From: Turicibacter sp.
Lineage (GTDB): Bacteria; Bacillota; Bacilli; MOL361; Turicibacteraceae
Reading direction: 5' to 3'
DNA: 18,785 nt
NCBI GenBank assembly: GCA_030531025.1
Contig: JAUMTV010000065.1
Span: 1-18,785, forward strand
Shown here: positions 13,155 through 18,785 of the stretch, one piece after another
How positions within the stretch are numbered: position 1 is the stretch's first letter
Layout: each line of letters starts with the position of its first letter
The notes under the pieces: model-generated
What the model saw: the letters and a program-made list of their open reading frames with translations, nothing else
Databases searched by the model: none
What the model was told of the DNA's origin: nothing
Position numbers and translations under genes: made by a program

Positions 13155-13190
13155 CAAGCAATGACGAATCAAAGTTATTGCTTGTTTTTT
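13155..13190 (+). terminator. Terminator after the Dabb gene
   Basis: CAAGCAATGAC (13155-13165) pairs with GTTATTGCTTG (13174-13184), with one wobble, followed by six T. Confidence 0.85.
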
Positions 13191-13211
13191 AGTGGAGGAA
13201 GATGAGATCAC

Positions 13212-13240
13212 TTGTCAGCTAAAGAAAAATGTAATATAAT
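13212..13240 (+). promoter_or_regulatory. Sigma-A promoter for the PfkB kinase gene
   Basis: TTGTCA (13212-13217), 17-base spacer, TATAAT (13235-13240). A near-consensus promoter 61 bases before the start codon. Confidence 0.75.
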
Positions 13241-13301
13241 GACTGAACAAGTGGAACTCACTTTGATCTACCATTATAACTAAAGGGAGAGGCTAACAAG
13301 C

Positions 13302-14255
13302 ATGAAAAACAATCAAGAAGCATATAACTTAGTCTTTGGTATATCAATTTATGATATTTTTGGATTTACCGCTTCAAATTACCGTTCACACGACTCTAAT
13401 CCAGGACGTGTTAAAGTATCTTTTGGTGGCGTATGCCGTAACATTGCAGAAAATATGGCACGTGTTGGTGCAAATACAAAATTTATTTCTGTTTTAGGAA
13501 ATGATGAAAAAGGAAAAAGTATTTTAGAACATTCAAAAACAATGAATTTTGATATGTCAGATTCATTAGTGGTTGAAGGAGCTTCTACACCGACATATGT
13601 TGCAATTTTAGATGAACATGGTGAAATGGTCTCTGCCATTGTTGATATTAATGTTGATCACCATTTAACAGAAGAATTTATTGATTCAAAAGCATCTATT
13701 ATTGAAGATGCTGAATATATGTTCTTTGGAGCAGATAATCCAGAAATCATTGAATATATCGTAAAAAAATATGCGGGTAAAACAAAGTATGTTTTAGACC
13801 CTGTTTCTGCAGCAAAAGCAGCACATGTTAAGCATTTAATTCCGTATTTCCATACGATTAAACCAAATCGACATGAAGCAGAAGTACTATGTGGATTTGA
13901 AATTAAATCAGTTGATGATGTGCGTAAAGCAGGTCAATATCTTCTTTCATTAGGAGTTAAACATGTTTTCATTAGTTTAGATGCAGATGGTGTTTATTAT
14001 TGTACAAGTGATGAAGAAGGAATTGTGAAACCAAATCGTGTACAGGTGATTAATGTAACAGGAGCTGGTGATTCATTTATTGCAGGTGTTGGATATGCTT
14101 ATTTAAATCAATTACCAATTTTAGAAACAGTGAAGTTAGCACAAACTATGTCAATTATTACGATTTCACATGAAGAGACCATTCATCCAAAAATGGCTGT
14201 TCATTATGTGATGGAAAAAGTAAATAGTATTGAATGGACAGTGACAACATTTTAA
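13302..14255 (+). CDS. psuK: PfkB-family sugar kinase, probably pseudouridine kinase
   Basis: This 317-aa ribokinase-fold kinase shows both PfkB signatures: GGVCRNIAENMARVG (42-56) and NVTGAGDSF with catalytic base D257. The DSNPGRVKVSFGG run (31-43) is the pattern of E. coli PsuK/YeiC, which phosphorylates pseudouridine to pseudouridine 5'-phosphate. That is why PsuK is preferred over ribokinase or fructokinase. The partner glycosidase PsuG, often adjacent, is absent from this window. AGGGAGAGG (13284-13292) lies 9 bases before ATG 13302. The gene has its own strong promoter and terminator. Substrate assignment is by motif memory only, so a related nucleoside or sugar kinase remains possible. 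Confidence 0.68.
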   Translation: MKNNQEAYNLVFGISIYDIFGFTASNYRSHDSNPGRVKVSFGGVCRNIAENMARVGANTKFISVLGNDEKGKSILEHSKTMNFDMSDSLVVEGASTPTYVAILDEHGEMVSAIVDINVDHHLTEEFIDSKASIIEDAEYMFFGADNPEIIEYIVKKYAGKTKYVLDPVSAAKAAHVKHLIPYFHTIKPNRHEAEVLCGFEIKSVDDVRKAGQYLLSLGVKHVFISLDADGVYYCTSDEEGIVKPNRVQVINVTGAGDSFIAGVGYAYLNQLPILETVKLAQTMSIITISHEETIHPKMAVHYVMEKVNSIEWTVTTF

Positions 14256-14270
14256 TATATGATTTTTTTA

Positions 14271-14308
14271 AAAAAAGATGTGATAGGGATTAATCACATC
14301 TTTTTTTT
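14271..14308 (+). terminator. Terminator after the PfkB kinase gene
   Basis: GATGTGAT (14277-14284) pairs with ATCACATC (14293-14300), extended by an A-run facing eight T (14301-14308). It works best on the plus strand. Confidence 0.85.
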
Positions 14309-14394
14309 GTTTTTTATATCTATAGATAATCGGTTTTATACATAAAAACATATAATGTCGAATAATAGGATACCGGTTACATAAGGATCACACA

Positions 14395-14423
14395 TTGTTT
14401 TTATGTTTTGAAAACGGTATAAT
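14395..14423 (+). promoter_or_regulatory. Promoter of the maltose operon
   Basis: TTGTTT (14395-14400), 17 bases, TATAAT (14418-14423). GTTTTGAAAAC (14405-14415) lies inside the spacer. The predicted transcription start is near 14430, just upstream of the operator array, which would then act as a roadblock. Confidence 0.65.
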
Positions 14424-14434
14424 CAAGGTGTCGA

Positions 14435-14484
14435 AAAAGTAATGCGTTTACTTTTGAAACAGTTTCAATTTGAAACGGTTTAAT
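14435..14484. promoter_or_regulatory. Three tandem operators, centres 16 bp apart
   Basis: Operator 1 (14435-14455) has perfect 8-base arms AAAAGTAA/TTACTTTT around TGCGT, centred at 14445. Operator 2 is TTGAAACAGTTTCAA (14454-14468), perfect 7-1-7, centred at 14461. Operator 3 is TTGAAACGGTTTAAT (14470-14484), 5 of 7 pairs, centred at 14477. The GAAAC/GTTT style fits LacI-family regulators such as MalR. No regulator gene is in the window. Operator 1 has a loose resemblance to a catabolite-response element, but with several mismatches. Confidence 0.6.
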
Positions 14485-14541
14485 TTAAGAGACACTTAAT
14501 CGTAATGGACAACAAGAGAAGAAAAAGGAGTCGGAAAAAAG

Positions 14542-16206
14542 ATGAGTAAAGTTTGGTGGAAAGAAGCCGTTGCTTATCAAATCTATCCTAGAAGTTTTAT
14601 GGATTCAAACGGAGATGGAATTGGTGATCTCAACGGAATTATATTAAAGCTAGATTATTTGAAATCATTAGGTATCGATGTCATTTGGGTTAGTCCATTT
14701 TATAAGTCACCAAATGATGATTGTGGCTATGATATTAGTGATTATAAAGATATCATGGAAGAGTTTGGGACAATGGAAGACTTTGATCGCTTATTAACAG
14801 AAGTTCACAAGCGTGGGATGAAGTTAATCGCAGACTTAGTGATTAATCACACAAGTGACGAACATCCATGGTTCATTGAATCACGTTCATCGCTTGATAA
14901 TCCAAAGCGCGATTGGTACATCTGGCGTGATGGAAAAAATGGAGAAGAGCCAAATAACTGGGAAAGTATTTTTAGTGGTTCAGCATGGGAATATGATGAA
15001 GCTACTGGACAATACTATATGCATCTATTCTCAAAAAAACAACCTGATTTAAACTGGGAAAATGCTGAAGTACGTGAAGCACTTTATGAAATGGTTAATT
15101 GGTGGTTAGACAAAGGAATTGATGGATTCCGCGTGGATGCCATTAGCCATATCAAAAAAGAACCAGGTTTAAATGACATGCCAAATCCACAAGGATTAAA
15201 ATATGTTTCATCGTTTGATAAACATATGAATGTTGAAGGAATCCAACCATTATTAGGTGACTTAAAAAAGAACACATTTGATAAGTACGACATTATGACA
15301 GTTGGCGAAGCAAATGGAGTTAAGATTGAAGATGCTCACTTATGGGTTGGGGAACAAGAAGGAAAGTTTAATATGGTTTTCCAATTTGAGCACTTAGGCT
15401 TATGGAAGGATAATGGCGATCAAGGAACAGATATTCGTCAATTGAAAAAAATCTTAACAAAGTGGCAAAAAGGTCTAGAGGGAATCGGATGGAATGCCTT
15501 ATACATTGAAAACCATGATTTAGCTCGTATTGTCTCTACACTTGGAGATGATCAAAATTATTGGAAAGAAAGTGCAACAGCACTTGGAATGATGTATTTT
15601 ATGATGCAAGGAACACCATTTATTTATCAAGGACAAGAAATTGGAATGACCAATGTAAAATTTGATAAAGTAGAAGATTATCAAGATGTTCAAAGTACAG
15701 GTCTTTATTATTCTAAACTTGAGCAAGGAATGGCGCATGATGATATCATGGAGATTATTTGGGCAACAGCACGTGGAAATAGCCGTACACCGATGCAATG
15801 GAGTCAAGCAGTAAATGGTGGATTTACAACAGGAACGCCATGGTTAGCGGTTAATCCAAACTATCAAACGATCAATGTTGAAGCACAAGAAGAAGATCCA
15901 GATTCGATTTTAAATTTCTACAAAGAAATGATTGCTTTAAGAAAATCAGAAGATATCTTCGTTTATGGAACTTATGACTTAGTGTTTGAAGATCATAAAG
16001 ATATTTATGCTTATACACGAACATTAGGTGAAAAACGTGTGCTGATCTTATGTAACTTAACGAATAAGCAAACAAGTATTAACCTAGATGAAATAACAGT
16101 CTCAACAGATCAGTTATTATTATCAAATATCCCGGTTGAGGAACATGAGTCAATTCAAGAGTTAACACTAAAACCATTTGAATCACGCATTTATAGCTTA
16201 ACGTAA
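14542..16206 (+). CDS. malL: GH13 alpha-glucosidase (intracellular, MalL / oligo-1,6-glucosidase type)
   Basis: This 554-aa family GH13 glucosidase has no signal peptide, so it is cytoplasmic. Catalytic residues are nucleophile D199 (GFRVDAISH), acid/base E256 (TVGEANG) and D326 (IENHDLARI), with H103 in VINHTSDEH. QPDLNWEN (167-174) is the region V of the oligo-1,6-glucosidase subfamily. The residue after the nucleophile is A200. Family knowledge links Val there to alpha-1,6 substrates and Ala/Thr to alpha-1,4, so maltose cleavage is plausible. It is first in an operon with a PTS porter and a MapP-like phosphatase, supporting a job on maltose-type sugars. A trehalose-6-phosphate hydrolase role is the main alternative but fits less well with the phosphatase neighbour. 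AAGGAG lies 11 bases before the ATG. Confidence 0.85.
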   Translation: MSKVWWKEAVAYQIYPRSFMDSNGDGIGDLNGIILKLDYLKSLGIDVIWVSPFYKSPNDDCGYDISDYKDIMEEFGTMEDFDRLLTEVHKRGMKLIADLVINHTSDEHPWFIESRSSLDNPKRDWYIWRDGKNGEEPNNWESIFSGSAWEYDEATGQYYMHLFSKKQPDLNWENAEVREALYEMVNWWLDKGIDGFRVDAISHIKKEPGLNDMPNPQGLKYVSSFDKHMNVEGIQPLLGDLKKNTFDKYDIMTVGEANGVKIEDAHLWVGEQEGKFNMVFQFEHLGLWKDNGDQGTDIRQLKKILTKWQKGLEGIGWNALYIENHDLARIVSTLGDDQNYWKESATALGMMYFMMQGTPFIYQGQEIGMTNVKFDKVEDYQDVQSTGLYYSKLEQGMAHDDIMEIIWATARGNSRTPMQWSQAVNGGFTTGTPWLAVNPNYQTINVEAQEEDPDSILNFYKEMIALRKSEDIFVYGTYDLVFEDHKDIYAYTRTLGEKRVLILCNLTNKQTSINLDEITVSTDQLLLSNIPVEEHESIQELTLKPFESRIYSLT

Positions 16207-16242
16207 GCTATGATGAGATAGAATTACAGGAGGGAATCAGTT

Positions 16243-17895
16243 ATGAAAAAACCAGGATTTATGTCGTTTGATTTCTGGCAAAAATTTGGAAAGGCCTTAA
16301 TGGTCGTTATTGCTGTTATGCCAGCAGCGGGGATTATGATCTCTTTAGGGAAATTAGTTGGAATGTCAGGAGATATGGAACTTATTGCAACAATCGCACG
16401 TATTATGGAAGACATCGGTTGGGCAATTATCGGAAATTTACATGTACTATTTGCAGTAGCTATTGGGGGGTCTTGGGCGAAAGAACGTGCAGGTGGAGCA
16501 TTTGCTGCTTTAATTGCATTCTTATTAATTAACCGTATTACAGGAGCGATTTTTGGGGTTTCAACAGATATGTTAGCGGATCCAACAGCAACTGTTCAAT
16601 CATTATTCGGTGCTGAAATGGTTGTTTCTGATTACTTCACTGAAGTTTTAGGTGCATCAGCATTAAATATGGGAGTCTTTGTTGGGATTATTTCTGGATT
16701 CTTAGGAGCATCTTTATTCAATAAATATTATAACTTTAATAAATTACCACAAGCGTTAGCATTCTTTAATGGAAAACGATTTGTACCATTCGTGGTTATC
16801 GGAGGTTCTGTTGTAACAGCATTAGTTTTATCAATCGTATGGCCATTTGCACAAGGTGCGTTAAATAGCTTTGGTCAATGGATTGCGACTTCACAAGATA
16901 CAGCACCAATCTTAGCACCATTCGTATATGGAGCGGGAGAACGTTTATTATTACCATTCGGTTTACACCACATGTTAACAATTCCAATGAACTACACAGA
17001 ATTAGGTGGAACATATGAGATCTTAACTGGATCAAATGCAGGTCAAATTGTGGCTGGACAAGAATCATTATGGTTAGCTTGGGTAACAGATTTAAATAAC
17101 TTAAAAGCTGCAGGTGACATGGAAGCATATAATACATTATTAAACTCAGTTACACCAGCACGTTTTAAAGCCGGACAAGTTATTTTATCAGCAGCATCAT
17201 TAATGGGGGCAGCTTTTGCGATGTTCCGTAATGTGGATTCAGATAAAAAATCAGCATACAAATCAATGTTTATTTCAGCAGCATTAGCAACATTCTTAAC
17301 TGGGGTATCAGAACCATTAGAATTTATGTTCATGTTTATCTCACCTGTGTTATACTTAATCTATGCGATTTTAGCAGGATTAGCTTTTGCCTTAGCAGAT
17401 ATCATTAATTTACGTATCCATTGCTTCGGTATGATTGAATTTATTACACGTATTCCATTAATGGCGAACGCTGGATTAACGGGAGATATGATTAACTTCG
17501 TATTAGCATGCTTAGGATTCTTTGCCTTAAACTTCGGGGTGTTTAACTTTGCAATCAAAAAATTCAAAATTGCAACACCAGGACGTTTAGGAAACTATAA
17601 TGATGAAGATGAAGCTCAAACAGCAGGATCTTCTACTACATCAACAGCATCTGGAAGTCAACAAGCAAATGATATTATCTTCTTATTAGGTGGAGCAGAG
17701 AATATTGTAGATGTGGATGCATGTATGACACGTTTACGTGTAACAGTTAAAAATCCAGAGAATGTTTCTGATCAACCAAATTGGAAAGCAACTGGAGCAT
17801 TAGGATTAATTATTAAAGATAATGGAATTCAAGCGATTTATGGGCCAAAAGCAGACGTGTTAAAATCAGAAATTCAAGATATTTTAGGTCTATAG
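16243..17895 (+). CDS. malT: PTS transporter IICB, glucose/maltose family (MalT-like)
   Basis: This 550-aa protein has an N-terminal IIC membrane domain (residues 1 to about 440) starting FGKALMVVIAVMPAAGIMIS, with the substrate-site motif GVSEPLEF at 354-361. A Ser/Thr/Gln-rich flexible linker (about 455-477) follows. The C-terminal IIB domain has phosphocysteine C494 in DACMTRLRV. No IIA domain is fused, so a separate IIA-Glc-type protein must supply phosphate. The family includes glucose, maltose and N-acetylglucosamine porters. The operon partners (alpha-glucosidase upstream, MapP-like phosphatase downstream) point to maltose, imported as maltose-6'-phosphate. AGGAGGGA sits 7 bases before ATG 16243, and the gap to malL is 36 bases. 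Maltose specificity is inferred. Confidence 0.85.
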   Translation: MKKPGFMSFDFWQKFGKALMVVIAVMPAAGIMISLGKLVGMSGDMELIATIARIMEDIGWAIIGNLHVLFAVAIGGSWAKERAGGAFAALIAFLLINRITGAIFGVSTDMLADPTATVQSLFGAEMVVSDYFTEVLGASALNMGVFVGIISGFLGASLFNKYYNFNKLPQALAFFNGKRFVPFVVIGGSVVTALVLSIVWPFAQGALNSFGQWIATSQDTAPILAPFVYGAGERLLLPFGLHHMLTIPMNYTELGGTYEILTGSNAGQIVAGQESLWLAWVTDLNNLKAAGDMEAYNTLLNSVTPARFKAGQVILSAASLMGAAFAMFRNVDSDKKSAYKSMFISAALATFLTGVSEPLEFMFMFISPVLYLIYAILAGLAFALADIINLRIHCFGMIEFITRIPLMANAGLTGDMINFVLACLGFFALNFGVFNFAIKKFKIATPGRLGNYNDEDEAQTAGSSTTSTASGSQQANDIIFLLGGAENIVDVDACMTRLRVTVKNPENVSDQPNWKATGALGLIIKDNGIQAIYGPKADVLKSEIQDILGL

Positions 17896-17906
17896 GGAGA
17901 TTATTT

Positions 17907-18701
17907 ATGAAGTTATTAACCTTAAATTGTCATGCTTGGCAAGAAGAAAACCAAATTGAAAAAATTCAACATTTAGCACAAGTCATTAAAGAGAAGCAAT
18001 ATGATGTCATTGCTTTACAAGAAGTCATGCAGTTAATCGACTCAACGACTTCAGAAAAGGTAAAACAAGATAATTATGCAGTCGTTTTACTAAGTGAATT
18101 AATGAAGTTAGGTGTTACAGATTATCAATTTGTATGGGATCTTGCTCATATTGGGTTTGATATTTATGAAGAAGGATTAGCCATTTTAACACGATGTGAA
18201 ATTAAAAATGCAAAATCTTTTTTAGTGACTAAGAGTGAAGATATTAAAAACTTCCGTACTCGTCGTGTCATTGGGTTAGAAATCATGCATGAAAATCACC
18301 CCATTACCGTTTATTCATGTCATTTAGGTTGGTACCATGATGAGGAAGAACCGTTTAAAGGGCAAGTTGATGAATTGATTGCTCATCTATCTAAGGATCA
18401 ATTAACTATCATTATGGGAGATTTCAATAATGACGCTAATGTTCGTGATGAAGGATATGATTATTTAATAAGTAAAGGTTTAGTTGATACTTATACTGTG
18501 GCGGAAGTAAAAGATGAGGGAATGACCGTTGAAGGTAAGATTGATGGATGGTCTGATAATAAAAAAGATTTACGTATCGATTTAGTTTTAACGAATCAAC
18601 CAGTCAGAGTCAAGTCATCACATGTCATCTTTAATGGCCAAAATAAAGAAGTGGTCTCGGATCATTTTGGTGTCGAAGTAGAATTAGAATTAACTAATTA
18701 A
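17907..18701 (+). CDS. mapP: Maltose-6'-phosphate phosphatase (MapP-like, EEP superfamily)
   Basis: This 264-aa endonuclease/exonuclease/phosphatase-fold enzyme has all core motifs: N7 (LNCHAW), Q38-E39 (ALQEV), H139 (SCHLGWYHD), D172 and N174 (MGDFNND), D225 (RIDLVL) and D252-H253 (SDHFGVE). In Enterococcus faecalis a member of this fold, MapP, encoded next to the maltose PTS gene malT, removes phosphate from maltose-6'-phosphate. The same neighbourhood here (12 bases after malT, Shine-Dalgarno box overlapping the malT stop) and matching size support that role rather than a nuclease or sphingomyelinase. It would release free maltose for the alpha-glucosidase. No signal peptide is present, as expected for a cytosolic step. 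Function is inferred by analogy and context. Confidence 0.75.
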   Translation: MKLLTLNCHAWQEENQIEKIQHLAQVIKEKQYDVIALQEVMQLIDSTTSEKVKQDNYAVVLLSELMKLGVTDYQFVWDLAHIGFDIYEEGLAILTRCEIKNAKSFLVTKSEDIKNFRTRRVIGLEIMHENHPITVYSCHLGWYHDEEEPFKGQVDELIAHLSKDQLTIIMGDFNNDANVRDEGYDYLISKGLVDTYTVAEVKDEGMTVEGKIDGWSDNKKDLRIDLVLTNQPVRVKSSHVIFNGQNKEVVSDHFGVEVELELTN

Positions 18702-18705
18702 TACA

Positions 18706-18737
18706 AAAACCCGCTACGTCTTGTAGCGGGTTTTATT
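18706..18737 (+). terminator. Terminator of the maltose operon
   Basis: AAAACCCGCTAC (18706-18717) pairs perfectly with GTAGCGGGTTTT (18723-18734) around a 5-base loop. The symmetric A/T flanks may let it work in both directions. It starts 5 bases after the mapP stop. Confidence 0.93.
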
Positions 18738-18785
18738 ATGAGGTATAGGGGAAAAAGCTGTGCTTTAGCTTCTTTGAGCGATTAA

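Noticed and set aside
13379..13639. Minus-strand 86-aa ORF inside psuK
   Set aside because: Antisense shadow of a well-supported kinase gene. The same applies to the minus-strand ORFs inside dinB, malL and malT and the plus-strand 65-aa ORF inside malL.
14435..14455. cre site for CcpA
   Set aside because: About four mismatches to the consensus; better described as an inverted-repeat operator.
18738..18785. Short ORFs at the right edge
   Set aside because: A 15-codon plus-strand ORF and an open minus-strand frame are both too short and lack start signals; the end of a minus-strand gene beyond the window cannot be excluded.
1..18785. tRNA, rRNA, CRISPR array or dif site
   Set aside because: Looked for cloverleaf/GTTCGA-type loops, regular repeat-spacer arrays and dif-like palindromes; none seen by eye.

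Overview
The window is AT-rich DNA from a low-GC Gram-positive (Firmicutes) chromosome. Strong Shine-Dalgarno boxes precede nearly every gene. The core gene order nudF - spoIIM - fur - xerD - deoB is the one known from Bacillus, and the presence of spoIIM suggests an endospore former or its relative. My guess is a Turicibacter- or Erysipelotrichia-like gut bacterium; this is an inference from gene order and gene types and cannot be proven from the window alone.

Region 1 (1 to about 3100) looks like accessory DNA. Two tiny hydrophobic ORFs sit at the left edge. Next come two unrecognised minus-strand genes, one with a very acidic tail. Facing them is an actin-type plasmid partition pair (parM-parR) preceded by direct repeats that could be its centromere. 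A TM2-domain / zinc-ribbon membrane protein follows behind a 16-bp perfect palindrome. The segment is bounded at 203-280 and 3027-3095 by related sequences that share a 15-bp word and paired TGnCCAY-type repeats. These look like element ends or attachment regions.

Region 2 (3260-8916) is chromosomal housekeeping: a small membrane protein on the minus strand, DNA polymerase IV overlapping an ADP-ribose pyrophosphatase by 4 bases, then the sporulation protein SpoIIM, the ferric uptake regulator Fur, the tyrosine recombinase XerD and phosphopentomutase DeoB.

Region 3 (8917-13148) holds a NiaR-type (HTH + 3H) repressor of niacin/NAD genes. After its terminator, a near-perfect NiaR operator lies directly in front of a PF13303-type (PTS_EIIC_2) membrane protein, which makes that protein a candidate niacin-related transporter. 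A gene-free stretch of about 625 bases with decayed-looking sequence and hairpins follows. Then come a membrane-anchored PHP-domain (CehA/McbA-like) metallohydrolase and a small Dabb-domain protein.

Region 4 (13200-18737) starts with a PfkB-family kinase resembling pseudouridine kinase, transcribed alone from a good sigma-A promoter. It is followed by a maltose operon: GH13 alpha-glucosidase, a glucose/maltose-family PTS IICB transporter, and an endonuclease/exonuclease/phosphatase-fold protein that fits maltose-6'-phosphate phosphatase (MapP). The proposed route is PTS import as maltose-6'-P, dephosphorylation by the MapP-like enzyme, and hydrolysis of free maltose to glucose by the GH13 enzyme. 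A promoter and three inverted repeats centred exactly 16 bp apart precede the operon and probably bind a LacI-type regulator encoded elsewhere.
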